Below, one piece after another: positions 25,006 to 33,761 of a stretch of DNA of 42,175 nucleotides (positions are counted from its first letter, which is position 1; each line of letters begins with the position of its first letter). The translations under genes and the position numbers were made by a program. Below the pieces are notes generated by a model. It made no database searches, was not told the DNA's origin, and saw only the letters and a list, made by a program, of their open reading frames with translations. The stretch spans positions 1-42,175 of the forward strand of contig CAJUBL010000022.1 of assembly GCA_910584665.1 (NCBI GenBank), written 5' to 3'. The DNA is from an uncultured Muribaculaceae bacterium. Lineage in GTDB: Bacteria > Bacteroidota > Bacteroidia > Bacteroidales > Muribaculaceae.

Positions 25006-25172
25006 TAAGAAACTGTTTAAATTAATATGATGCAGATTCTGAGAGAGATTATCGGATGTATTTTTGTTTGTGATGAGGAAGCGTAGCCATAGCTGCGTGA
25101 CCGAAGAACAGACAAAAATACGCCGGTAAGATCCTTAAAAACAAAGAGATATTAATTTTAAACAGTTTCTAA
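25006..25172. repeat. Palindromic element D (167 bp)
   Basis: The left end (TAAGAAACTGTTTAAATTAA) and the reverse complement of the right end (TTAGAAACTGTTTAAAATTA) match. The inner arms share GTATTTTTGT. The centre TAGC-CATA-GCTG is flanked by TGAGGAAGCG on the left and CGTGACCGAAGAA on the right, the same flanks as element A. It fills the gap between tpx and the convergent GT2 gene. Confidence 0.82.
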
Positions 25173-25182
25173 GCCGCATGCC

Positions 25183-26247
25183 TCAGGGCTGTTGCTTACA
25201 TCGTGTTTTGAATATAGTCAGTGAGAATATCCTGAGGACTTTATACAATTGATAGTTGTAGTATTCCTTTTTGATTGTGAATATTGATTCCAGCACCCGG
25301 GTTGAAGTTTTATGTTTAAAATCCCGGTCGGTGAAGAGGATTGTCCCATGACGTCTGGTTACGTCAATTTTTTCTGAGAATACACTGTACTCATTGTGAA
25401 GCTTCAGGGCATACTCTGCTATTGACGGTATTATCGACTCTGAGGCATGTTTTAAGGCAAATGTGTAGCAGTAGCTGAACATCCGGCCCGCTATATCGGC
25501 ATTTTTCTTCAGTAAATTGTTCCGCTTCCAGAAATCAGCTACATATCCCAGTGCATACATATGGTCGATAGATCGTGGCGTACCTTCAAATGTCTTTGCC
25601 ATTATTGACCCATCGCGCCTTAAATACCTGTGAAATTTATCCTTTATATAAAAAATTTTATCGGCGACACTCCGATATTGCATTGTGAAAGGATAATCTT
25701 CATACAGTATTTTTTCAAAATGGATGTCATATCTGTCAAGAATTGATTTCCTGAACAGTTTGTTCCATACCGCACAATCGTCGGTCGCCTTCATATTATT
25801 ATCGGCTTCAACAAGCCCCTCATATCTTATTGAGTAGTAATTTTCATCCTTTTTTCGGTTTCCTACATTATCTCTGTATATCATCCTGACACCGAAGTGT
25901 ACCATGTCGGGATTCAGAGGAAATGCCTGCTCTGATACGGTCTTATAGGTCTCGGGCTCCAGACTGTCGTCCGAGTCAAGGAATGTAATCCACTCGGCTG
26001 TAGCATGTTTCATGCCATGGTTACGCGCATCTCCCAATCCGCCGTTGGGCTTGTCGACGATTATTATCCGGTCATCCTCATCCCTCAGCTTCTTAAGTAT
26101 ATCCAGTGAATTGTCGGTCGAACCGTCGTTTACACATATAATCTCCAGATTGCGATATGATTGATTCATAACGCTTCTTACTGAGTCTTCAAGAAATTCG
26201 GAGGTATTGTATACCGGTATGATTACTGATATTTTTTGTGTATTCAT
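25183..26247 (-). CDS. Glycosyltransferase family 2, AT-rich
   Basis: This is a 354-residue cytoplasmic GT2 enzyme. The N-terminal GT-A domain is standard (KISVIIPVYNTSEFLEDSV, NLEIICVNDGSTDNSL, KPNGGLGDARNHGM and FLDSDDSLEP with the DxD-like SDD). The C-terminal part is helical and basic. The base composition is clearly more AT-rich than its neighbours (long A/T runs, AAA and ATT codons), which suggests recent acquisition. It follows tilS by 25 bases on the same strand and ends 10 bases from element D. The acceptor is unknown. Confidence 0.9.
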   Translation of the reverse strand: MNTQKISVIIPVYNTSEFLEDSVRSVMNQSYRNLEIICVNDGSTDNSLDILKKLRDEDDRIIIVDKPNGGLGDARNHGMKHATAEWITFLDSDDSLEPETYKTVSEQAFPLNPDMVHFGVRMIYRDNVGNRKKDENYYSIRYEGLVEADNNMKATDDCAVWNKLFRKSILDRYDIHFEKILYEDYPFTMQYRSVADKIFYIKDKFHRYLRRDGSIMAKTFEGTPRSIDHMYALGYVADFWKRNNLLKKNADIAGRMFSYCYTFALKHASESIIPSIAEYALKLHNEYSVFSEKIDVTRRHGTILFTDRDFKHKTSTRVLESIFTIKKEYYNYQLYKVLRIFSLTIFKTRCKQQP

Positions 26248-26272
26248 ATGACACGCGCTGATTATCGGTGAT

Positions 26273-27622
26273 TTATATACATGTATGAGAACATAATTGT
26301 CTGACGGCCAGTATGCGTCCGGTCTTGGGGGTCACTGTGGCGTGACGTGAAGCCCTGATGCCTACGAGCCAGAGTATCACGCCGTCTGCCTCCAGCACCC
26401 ACGACATATTGCGCTGACGATGAGTGTAATGCATGTCGGTGAAGATGTCGCTTAGCAGCCTGCTTCCATTCATTCCCCATGGCTGAAGTCTGTCGCCTGG
26501 TCGTGGATGTCGCAATATAATATGTTTAAAATCAGCAAGTCTGTCTGCATCAAAATAGGCTGTCATCGGGTCCCGTTGAGGCCTGAACTCGTTGGGAGTT
26601 ATTATATTGGCTTCGATCAATGACGGCCATGAGCGCAGGTTACTGATATCGATTACAATCTCCTGGTCTGAATCAATGTCTTCATTTATAGGTACTAAGT
26701 TTCCGTGGTCGAGCAGGTATGACGAACCGTCGGTTCCACAGAACTTCAATCCGGATGCTCCGGCACTTCTGATGATATTGGCCACAGTGTCAGGATTATA
26801 GCCTCTATAATCGGGCCTGTTGAGCATTTCAAAGAGCAGTGCATCTGTGGGATAGTGAGTCTCGTCGAGCAAACGTTCCAACTCAATTGTGCCGTCAGCC
26901 CTGCAATAGCGTTCATATTCCTCATCGATAGTGATTTCGAGTATATTGCGCTGGTTTGACAGAGCGTCAAGGGTATGAGACATGCCTGTGAGCGCATCGG
27001 GAAAATACCTTTCGATGGCCGGCAGGATATCGTTGCGCAGGGCGTTACGCCTGAAGTCATTGCTCAGGTTGGACGAGTCGGTGACATATCCTATTCCTTT
27101 TTCTTGCAGATAACTGACAATGAGCGGCTTGGTACATCTGAGCAGTGGCCTTACAAAAATACCCCGGCGAGGTCTCATGGCGGCCAGACCTTTAACTCCC
27201 GTACCTCTTAACATATTGAGTATCATAGTCTCCACGTTATCCTCCAGATGATGGCCTATGGCTATGCTGTCGAGCGCATGTTCTGCTCTCAGTCGTTCGA
27301 ACGCCTCGTATCTTATTGACCGGCAGGCCATCTCGATCGATTGTCCCGGATGTGTCGCCCGATAGGTTCCGACATCACATTGTATGATGTCGATATCGAC
27401 TCCGTAATGGTGTGCCACATCACGTGCATGCATTTCGTCACGATTGCTCTCGTCACCGCGCAGGTGATAATTGCAGTGTACCGCCCGGCATCGGTGCCCC
27501 AGCGAAGTCAGTGCTGCGAGCAGTGCCACCGAGTCAGCACCGCCGCTCAGTGTGACAAGAAAACTTTCGCCGGGGTGTGTTACCTCGGCGACAAGTTCGG
27601 GTAGTGTCCTGCCTTTATTCAT
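26273..27622 (-). CDS. tilS: tRNA(Ile)-lysidine synthase
   Basis: This is a 449-residue enzyme that converts C34 of the CAU-anticodon tRNA(Ile) to lysidine, allowing AUA decoding. The N-terminal PP-loop is FLVTLSGGADSVALLAAL (SGGADS at residues 26-31). HCNYHLRGDESNRDE, IAIGHHLEDNVETMILNMLRG and TDSSNLSNDFRRNALRN follow. The C-terminal RHPRPGDRLQPWGMNGSRLLSD is the TilS C-domain. It follows nfnB by 26 bases. Confidence 0.95.
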   Translation of the reverse strand: MNKGRTLPELVAEVTHPGESFLVTLSGGADSVALLAALTSLGHRCRAVHCNYHLRGDESNRDEMHARDVAHHYGVDIDIIQCDVGTYRATHPGQSIEMACRSIRYEAFERLRAEHALDSIAIGHHLEDNVETMILNMLRGTGVKGLAAMRPRRGIFVRPLLRCTKPLIVSYLQEKGIGYVTDSSNLSNDFRRNALRNDILPAIERYFPDALTGMSHTLDALSNQRNILEITIDEEYERYCRADGTIELERLLDETHYPTDALLFEMLNRPDYRGYNPDTVANIIRSAGASGLKFCGTDGSSYLLDHGNLVPINEDIDSDQEIVIDISNLRSWPSLIEANIITPNEFRPQRDPMTAYFDADRLADFKHIILRHPRPGDRLQPWGMNGSRLLSDIFTDMHYTHRQRNMSWVLEADGVILWLVGIRASRHATVTPKTGRILAVRQLCSHTCI

Positions 27623-27648
27623 TTCCTGGATCGAAGATGGATATGCTG

Positions 27649-29124
27649 TTATTGCTCTGTATCTGTCTGTCTGGTTTCGTTCAGATAGCTGTGCATGGCT
27701 TCGGCCGCGTGACGTCCGTCACCCATGGCGAGAATAACTGTTGCGCCTCCGCGCACAATATCTCCGCCGGCATATATGGCCGGTATTGATGACTGCATGC
27801 TGTCGCTGACCGAGATTGTTCCCCGACGTGTCACTTCGAGCCCTCTGATCGAGTTAGGGATGAGCGGGTTGGGCGATACTCCCACGCTTACGATCACCAG
27901 ATCGACCGGAATCTCTTCAATGGCCCCTTCGACAGGTACCGGCGACCGACGTCCTGATTCGTCGGGTTCTCCGAGTTCCATGCGTTGTACACGCATGGCT
28001 CTTACACGCCCCTTGTCGTCGGCAAGGTATTCTACCGGATTATGAAGTGTCATGAACTCGACACCTTCCTCTCTGGCATGTCTGACTTCTTCAAGGCGGG
28101 CCGGCATCTCTTCCTCGCTGCGGCGATATATGAGCATTACCTTTGACGCACCCATGCGTCGGGCCGTACGCACAGAGTCCATGGCAGTGTTTCCGCCTCC
28201 TATCACGGCCACGCGGTCAGCTTTCGGGACGGGAGTGGCATACCCCTGTACTCCGGCGTGCATAAGATTGATACGTGTGAGGTATTCGTTTGACGACATG
28301 ATGTTTACGAGGCTTTCGCCAGGTATGCCCATGAATCGAGGAAGACCGGCTCCAGAGGCGACGAACAGACCGTCATATCCCATTCCGAGCAGCTTATCAT
28401 AACTGAGAGTTTTTCCTATAATGCAGTTTTTCACCATTCTGACTCCCTGTCGTTCGAGCGACTGTATTTCAATATCGACAATCCGGTTGGGGAGCCTGAA
28501 CTCGGGAATACCGTATTTGAGCACTCCGCCAATCTCGTGAAGAGCTTCATAGACGGTGACGTCATATCCCAGTTTCGCCATCGCGCCTGCAAACGACAGA
28601 CCGGCTGGTCCCGAGCCTGCTACGGCTATCTTCCTTCCGTTGGGCCTCGGGCGGTTGACAGTGTCATGGCTATGGTCCCGCATGTTCTCGGTATCGGCTG
28701 CGAACCGCTCCAGATATCCTATTGCTACTGCCGGTTTTTTCATCTTATTGTAGATACATTTTGACTCGCACTGGCGTTCCTGCGGGCATACGCGGCCACA
28801 GACAGCCGGCAGGGTGCTGGTCTCCCTGAGTACTGTGGCGGCATCGCTGAAGTTGCGTCGTTCGATGTTCTTGATGAATCCCGGTATGTTGATTCCGACA
28901 GGACATCCGGTCACGCACTGCGGGTCCGGGCAGTCAAGGCATCGCGTAGCCTCGAGTACCGCCATCTCAGCGGATAGGCCCTGATTGACTTCGCTGTTGC
29001 ATGTCACTCGATAGCTTGCCGGCAGTTCGGGCATCCTGGCCCGAGGTATGGAGGTGCGGTATTTTGCATTGTGGGCCAGGCGCAGTTCTTCGCGCCAATC
29101 GGCATCGCGGGGAGATATAGTCAT
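27649..29124 (-). CDS. NfnB/GltD-like NADPH flavoprotein with Fe-S sites
   Basis: This is a 491-residue flavoprotein of the glutamate-synthase small-subunit type. The N-terminal ferredoxin-like region has ATRCLDCPDPQCVTGCPVGI and CGRVCPQERQCESKC, which bind [4Fe-4S] clusters. Two Rossmann motifs follow: KIAVAGSGPAGLSFAG for FAD and VAVIGGGNTAMDSVRTA for NADPH. The C-terminal AGGDIVRGGATVILAMGDGR is standard. With the next upstream gene it forms the NfnAB pair, which in anaerobes couples NADPH, NADH and ferredoxin by electron bifurcation. A stand-alone GltD-like role is less likely, since no glutamate synthase large subunit is nearby. Confidence 0.9.
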   Translation of the reverse strand: MTISPRDADWREELRLAHNAKYRTSIPRARMPELPASYRVTCNSEVNQGLSAEMAVLEATRCLDCPDPQCVTGCPVGINIPGFIKNIERRNFSDAATVLRETSTLPAVCGRVCPQERQCESKCIYNKMKKPAVAIGYLERFAADTENMRDHSHDTVNRPRPNGRKIAVAGSGPAGLSFAGAMAKLGYDVTVYEALHEIGGVLKYGIPEFRLPNRIVDIEIQSLERQGVRMVKNCIIGKTLSYDKLLGMGYDGLFVASGAGLPRFMGIPGESLVNIMSSNEYLTRINLMHAGVQGYATPVPKADRVAVIGGGNTAMDSVRTARRMGASKVMLIYRRSEEEMPARLEEVRHAREEGVEFMTLHNPVEYLADDKGRVRAMRVQRMELGEPDESGRRSPVPVEGAIEEIPVDLVIVSVGVSPNPLIPNSIRGLEVTRRGTISVSDSMQSSIPAIYAGGDIVRGGATVILAMGDGRHAAEAMHSYLNETRQTDTEQ

Positions 29125-29155
29125 TTTCTTACGTTAAGGTATGTGACTTGAATTA

Positions 29156-29938
29156 TCAGTTATAGGATCTCAGTCGCAGCATCATTTCGTCGAAGTCGAC
29201 CTGATGGGCGTCAAACTCAGGTCCGTCGATACATACGAAGCGCATCTTGCCGCCGACAGTGACGCGGCAGGCTCCGCACATGCCGGTGCCGTCGACCATT
29301 ATGGTGTTGAGCGAGCACATCGTGGGCACGTTGTATTTTTTTGTGGTCAGGGCTACGAACTTCATCATAACGGCAGGGCCTATGGTTACAGCCATGTCGA
29401 CATGTTCGCGCTGTATCACGCTCTCGACGCCCTGTGTCACGAGTCCTTTGTTTCCATACGAGCCGTCATCGGTCATGATGATAACCTCGTCGCTGTGTTC
29501 CCTTACCTGTTGTTCGAGTATTATCAGGTCTTTTGTGCGGGCGGCCAGCACTGATATCACGCGGTTGCCGGCCTCTTTCATGGCTTTGATGATCGGTAGC
29601 AGAGGTGCTACGCCCACACCGCCGCCTGAGCATACTACCGTACCGAAATTTTCGATATGGGTGGCTCTCCCCAGCGGACCTACAACGTCATGAAGATATT
29701 CGCCCGGTTCTCTGGCACAGATGGCGCGGGTCGAGTCTCCGATTGCCTGTACTACCAGTGTTATTGTTCCGTTTGAGGGATCGGAGTCGGCGATCGTGAG
29801 CGGGATTCGCTCACCGTGGTCATTATCAATAACTATGACAAAGTGTCCCGGCCGTCGTGACGAGGCTATCATGGGGGCCTCGACAACAAGTTTCACGACG
29901 TTGGCCGAGAAGTTCTGTTTTTCTACTATCCTGTTCAT
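29156..29938 (-). CDS. NfnA-like ferredoxin-NADP reductase subunit
   Basis: This is a 260-residue FAD and NAD(H) binding subunit of the dihydroorotate dehydrogenase electron-transfer (PyrK-like) family. RPGHFVIVID and RIPLTIADSD bind FAD, and VVCSGGGVGVAPLLPIIKAM is the nucleotide-binding loop. The C-terminal CSLNTIMVDGTGMCGACRVT plus a later Cys (RFVCIDGPEFD) is the [2Fe-2S] site. It is followed after 31 bases by the NfnB gene. The pair would form the NfnAB transhydrogenase, a cytoplasmic redox balancer in anaerobes. Confidence 0.9.
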   Translation of the reverse strand: MNRIVEKQNFSANVVKLVVEAPMIASSRRPGHFVIVIDNDHGERIPLTIADSDPSNGTITLVVQAIGDSTRAICAREPGEYLHDVVGPLGRATHIENFGTVVCSGGGVGVAPLLPIIKAMKEAGNRVISVLAARTKDLIILEQQVREHSDEVIIMTDDGSYGNKGLVTQGVESVIQREHVDMAVTIGPAVMMKFVALTTKKYNVPTMCSLNTIMVDGTGMCGACRVTVGGKMRFVCIDGPEFDAHQVDFDEMMLRLRSYN

Positions 29939-30009
29939 TGTTATATATGGTTTGCTCCAAACCCTCCGGGGGCATTTGACGTTTATCTTATATAAGATTT
30001 TTAGTGAAT

Positions 30010-30183
30010 ATGAAAAAGAAAGAAGATATCATCAGCGTGGAAGACCGTATCGTTGTCGACGGCCGCGATGTGGAGAGAGCCGAAGTGTTGTCAAAGGTCA
30101 GGGATAAAGCCGACAGCCGTGTTGAGCATACAGTGGAACTTTCTGACAATGAGTTGCTGACAAAAGCTCCTGGCCGGCATTGA
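30010..30183 (+). CDS. Small hydrophilic protein, unknown function
   Basis: This is a 57-residue frame starting MKKKEDIISVEDRIVVDGRD and ending KAPGRH. It is highly charged, with no cysteine, signal or membrane segment, and is probably helical in the middle (VERAEVLSKVRDKADSR). I do not recognise a family. It is divergent from nfnA across 71 bases and stands alone on the plus strand before the convergent DUF4831-like gene. A clean run of good codons makes it more than a chance frame, but support is only moderate. Confidence 0.5.
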   Translation: MKKKEDIISVEDRIVVDGRDVERAEVLSKVRDKADSRVEHTVELSDNELLTKAPGRH

Positions 30184-30245
30184 GGTCTGCGGGCATGCCT
30201 GATGTAAATGATTTTCAGATTATCAGGAACAGTGGGGTGATACAC

Positions 30246-31340
30246 TTACTGTACTGTTCCCAGTTCGACTATCGCACCTGTCGATGGGTCGAAGACTGCG
30301 TAGGCAGGTGCTTTTTTGTCGGTGAACATGTTGGGTTTCAGTCCATATCTGATACCGAACTGAGCCATTTCTACAGAGGCTTCGGCCAGAGAAGTGCCGT
30401 TGTACTCGACATTGACATCCACCTTGCCGGGCATAGTGTATATGAAGGCGTCGCGTGGAATCACGATTGTCTTTCCTTTGGGGTCGACAGGCATGGCAGG
30501 CCGGTCGGTGACGTTGAGTGTCAGATAGACCGGAGCTCCTGACAGGTCGTCGGCCGGAACTATACCGCGTGTTGCCGATATGCGTGCCAGGATACGGCGT
30601 GACTCGCTGTCTTTGTCGCCCCCGGGGGTGTACGAGAGTGTCACGACATCGGTTGATTTCCGGGTTGTGCCGATAAACATTGCCATCAGTGCTGCTTCCT
30701 GGGCGTTGATGTTGTTCAGGATAAGTTCCATGGATTTTCCGTCGGGCGGCATCTGGTCTGCCTGGCCTGTGATGAGGTCATTGCGGCTCTGACGTAATGC
30801 GAATATCTGTGCGGCGACAAGTTCGGCTCGTTTTGCCGTTGACTGACTCTGCATTATCTCTTCGCTCATGGCCTGTCGGGCAGCCGGAGTCTCGAGCGGA
30901 GTGGGCTGGGCGTCCATCGGTTCGGGCATGGTGGCTTTGTCGGGTGTGAACAGACTTTCTGTGTTGATAGCCAGCGGCATGCCGTTGTTGTCTATCATCA
31001 TGAACGGGGTGTAACCGGGTTTGAATGATACGAGATATCGTTCGTCGGGGTTACTTTCGCCGTGTGTGTCGATAGTGATGCTCCTGACATCCACCCGGGT
31101 CGAGGCTGAGGTTATGGGATCGTTAATGTTGAAGTATCTGCGGGCATATTTGTAGAATTCTCCGGGTTCGCTTACGGTGGTCTCGGTTTCGATCGTGACA
31201 TCGATGACCGTGACAGGCAGCGAGTATGCGATCCCATACTCATTGGCTTTGGATGCTGAGAATTTCTGAACGGTCTGGGCTGTCGCAGTCTGTGTGGCGA
31301 GAGCCAGGGCTATGCCGGCTGTGATTGCGAGTCGTTTCAT
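30246..31340 (-). CDS. DUF4831-like exported protein
   Basis: This is a 364-residue protein with a signal peptide (residues 1-21, ending ATAQT), matching the Bacteroidetes DUF4831 type as I recognise it. Typical stretches are GIAYSLPVTVIDVTIETETT, EFYKYARRYFNI, AAQIFALRQSRNDLITGQAD and the central YTPGGDKDSESRRILARIS. The function is unknown; location is periplasmic or outer membrane. It follows nnrDE by five bases, so it is probably cotranscribed with it. An imperfect inverted repeat (GGAACAGT/ACTGTTCC, 30226-30260) covers its stop and may act as a terminator. Confidence 0.82.
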   Translation of the reverse strand: MKRLAITAGIALALATQTATAQTVQKFSASKANEYGIAYSLPVTVIDVTIETETTVSEPGEFYKYARRYFNINDPITSASTRVDVRSITIDTHGESNPDERYLVSFKPGYTPFMMIDNNGMPLAINTESLFTPDKATMPEPMDAQPTPLETPAARQAMSEEIMQSQSTAKRAELVAAQIFALRQSRNDLITGQADQMPPDGKSMELILNNINAQEAALMAMFIGTTRKSTDVVTLSYTPGGDKDSESRRILARISATRGIVPADDLSGAPVYLTLNVTDRPAMPVDPKGKTIVIPRDAFIYTMPGKVDVNVEYNGTSLAEASVEMAQFGIRYGLKPNMFTDKKAPAYAVFDPSTGAIVELGTVQ

Positions 31341-31345
31341 GGTCT

Positions 31346-32872
31346 CTATGATTTGTGATTCATTATTGTCATTATCGCACGGCCTGTGTTGGTTGCGATG
31401 TCGGTAGCCGTCACACCGTATTCGCCTTGTTCACGGGCCGCCAGTTCACCGGCTATGCCGTGAATGTATACTCCCATCATCGATGCCTGTTCAGGTTTGT
31501 ATCCCTGTGCCATTAGCGAGAGTATTATACCGGTGAGCACGTCTCCGGCTCCGGCTGTAGCCATTGCCGGGGTGCCTGATGAGTTGAAACATACTATCCC
31601 GTCAGGACGCACTGTGGCGGTGTAATGTCCCTTGAGTACTATGATTATGTTGTAAAAACGAGCCATTTCCCGGGCTTTCTGCAGTCTCAGCTCGCAACTG
31701 GTGTGCTGTCCGAAAAGCCGGTCAAACTCACCGGCATGGGGTGTGATGATCGATAATACCGGGACACTGTTGAGCAGAGCCGGCTTTCGTGCGATGCAGT
31801 TGAGAGCGTCGGCGTCGAGTATGACAGGCGTAGTACGTGACAGCAGAAAGTTTTCCAGAGCTTGCAAAGTGGCGTCGTTGGTGCCCAGTCCAGGACCTAT
31901 GGCTATTGCATCGTATGGTTTCCCGACCTCGAGCCGTGTAAGGTAGTAGTCGCCCTTATTGTATTGATACATAGCGTCAGGCACAGATGTCTGGATGATC
32001 TCGTAGCCACATTTAGGAGCCTGTACTGTGAGCTTTCCTATACCGGTACGAATGGCGGCGCGTGCTCCTAATATAGCGGCTCCCATCATGCCGTAGCTTC
32101 CGGCTACGAGCATGCCTGCGCCGAAGTCTGCTTTTGACGAGTGGAGCGGCCGTGGTTTAAGCAGGCTCTTTACTTCGTCGACTTCTATGAGGTGATTGTG
32201 GGCCTGTGTATTGTGTATGGCGGTATCGCTGAGGCCGATATCGATTATTTTCCACTCACCCACGAGTTCTGCGTTGTCGGGGTTAAAGAAAGCTATGCGG
32301 GGGAACTGGATGGCCAGGGTCAGATCTGCATGTATGATATCTCTGTTGACAGCGAAAGGGTTGGTGTCTCCGCACATGCCTGAAGGCACATCAATAGATA
32401 CCACTGTAGCGCCTGAGTCGTTGATATACTGTATGAGAGTACGGTATCCTCCCTTGATGTTCTCGCGGATGCCGGCGCCGAAAAGTCCGTCGATCACCAG
32501 ATGGTTTTCGCTGAGTTTCGGTATGGCGAATTCCTTGATTATCTCGTTGAAATATACGTCGGTATCAAGAGCGATAAGAGCGTCTCTGTATGCCTTGCAT
32601 GTTGAGTTGAGAGCATTTCCTCCGACATTGATGAGGTAGACCTCCGGGCGGTAGCCGTTTTCTGCAAGAATGCGTGCCACAGCCAGGGCTTCTGCTCCGT
32701 TGTTTTCGCATCCGGCGAAGATGACGACCGGTTTGCCCGGTTTCCAGCGGGCTTCGATCTCAAAAGTGACGCCTTCGGCAACGCGTTCGACCAGATCGGA
32801 AATTGACATGCCGTCATGCTCGAGCGTGTAGCGTTCTATATCGTTTATCTGTTGGGTAGTAAATAGTTTCAT
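31346..32872 (-). CDS. nnr: Bifunctional NAD(P)H-hydrate epimerase / ADP-dependent NAD(P)H-hydrate dehydratase
   Basis: This is a 508-residue repair enzyme. The N-terminal half (about 1-215) is the epimerase (YjeF N-type; VVIFAGCENNGAEALAVARI, VIDGLFGAG, VVSIDVPSGMCGD). The C-terminal half (about 230-500) is the dehydratase (AGSYGMMGAAILGARAAIRT, AIGPGLGT, VILDADALNCIA, ITPHAGEFDRLF, TAGAGDVLTGII). It converts damaged NAD(P)HX back to NAD(P)H. The length is usual for the fused form. The -7 box at 32928 gives a leader of about 50 bases. Confidence 0.95.
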   Translation of the reverse strand: MKLFTTQQINDIERYTLEHDGMSISDLVERVAEGVTFEIEARWKPGKPVVIFAGCENNGAEALAVARILAENGYRPEVYLINVGGNALNSTCKAYRDALIALDTDVYFNEIIKEFAIPKLSENHLVIDGLFGAGIRENIKGGYRTLIQYINDSGATVVSIDVPSGMCGDTNPFAVNRDIIHADLTLAIQFPRIAFFNPDNAELVGEWKIIDIGLSDTAIHNTQAHNHLIEVDEVKSLLKPRPLHSSKADFGAGMLVAGSYGMMGAAILGARAAIRTGIGKLTVQAPKCGYEIIQTSVPDAMYQYNKGDYYLTRLEVGKPYDAIAIGPGLGTNDATLQALENFLLSRTTPVILDADALNCIARKPALLNSVPVLSIITPHAGEFDRLFGQHTSCELRLQKAREMARFYNIIIVLKGHYTATVRPDGIVCFNSSGTPAMATAGAGDVLTGIILSLMAQGYKPEQASMMGVYIHGIAGELAAREQGEYGVTATDIATNTGRAIMTIMNHKS

Positions 32873-32927
32873 GTCAAGCGGAGGCGTCGACCGAGGGGCG
32901 GAGTGGTCCCTGCGTCGCGCGCGACTA

Positions 32928-32935
32928 CAAATTTA
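32928..32935 (-). promoter_or_regulatory. nnr -7 box
   Basis: TAAATTTG on the minus strand lies 55 bases before the nnr ATG. A 12-base palindrome GTCGCGCGCGAC (32914-32925) falls in the start of the leader. No good -33 TTG is seen. The 195-base gap 32873-33067 holds nothing else I can assign. Confidence 0.45.
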
Positions 32936-33067
32936 TGAAATTATTTCGGTTTTAGAGAAATATCAATCGCACTTTCACATGATTTGCCGATTTCGTCATT
33001 CTGTCCGGAGGTCTTTGGTATCTGTACAGCCTCTACGGCGATGCGCATGTCCGGAGAACTGTCAGCC

Positions 33068-33688
33068 TTAGGACAGGAGCATGGAGATATAGATGACAGT
33101 GAAGGCGATAGCGTAGCCGGCGGCTACCTGGCCGAGTGTATGGCGGTCTAACAGCAGGCGTGCGCTGCATACTATGCCTGATACTGTTATCATGGCGCAT
33201 GGCAGCCAGAGTCCGGGAACTATGCAGTAGCCTTTGTAGACGATGTATACCGACAGAGCGGTGAGTCCGCCCATTCCGGCCGCGTGTCCGCTGATTTTCC
33301 ATACGAGATTGATGAACAGGATTATAGCCAGCAGTGCGGCTCCTCCCATCATGAATGCTGTCATCCAGGCCGGAGCATTGATTTTCCATAGGTATGCTCC
33401 GAGACCAATGTAGCATAGAATGGTGGCAATGAACGGTATAGTACGGTCTCGCCTGTTGTTTAGGAGCGGATCGGAGATGATCCCGATGTGATGCAGGAAG
33501 TAGATGACAATGATGGGTAGCATCATGGTGACACCAAGTGTTACCAGTGATACCGTGAGTACCGGCTGTCCGGGAATAAAATACAGGAATGTGGCCGAGA
33601 AAGCAACCAGTATGGCGTATGTGGGCATGAGCAGCGGGAATGTTATTCCTGACAACACCTTTGATATCTGTGTGATTATCTTATCCAT
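33068..33688 (-). CDS. PAP2-family membrane phosphatase-like protein
   Basis: This is a 206-residue protein with about six transmembrane helices. The segment LNNRRDRTIPFIATIL, KISGHAAGMGGLTALS and SARLLLDRHTLGQVAAGYA correspond to the three PAP2 motifs, but they are degenerate: GHAAG replaces PSGH and the last motif reads RLLLDRHTLGQVAAG. The histidine and arginine that matter for catalysis are partly kept, so lipid-phosphate phosphatase activity is possible. It follows rpoN by 73 bases on the same strand. Confidence 0.8.
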   Translation of the reverse strand: MDKIITQISKVLSGITFPLLMPTYAILVAFSATFLYFIPGQPVLTVSLVTLGVTMMLPIIVIYFLHHIGIISDPLLNNRRDRTIPFIATILCYIGLGAYLWKINAPAWMTAFMMGGAALLAIILFINLVWKISGHAAGMGGLTALSVYIVYKGYCIVPGLWLPCAMITVSGIVCSARLLLDRHTLGQVAAGYAIAFTVIYISMLLS

Positions 33689-33761
33689 TATATCTGTTAA
33701 AATCTTTTAGAGTTGACAAAATGAAAGTCTTTACGGCGGATTCTTCCGGTTTTATTTCCGG

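Noticed and set aside
20330..25172. Insertion sequences or integrons
   Set aside because: The palindromic elements contain no transposase and are too short; no integrase or attC-like site was recognised.
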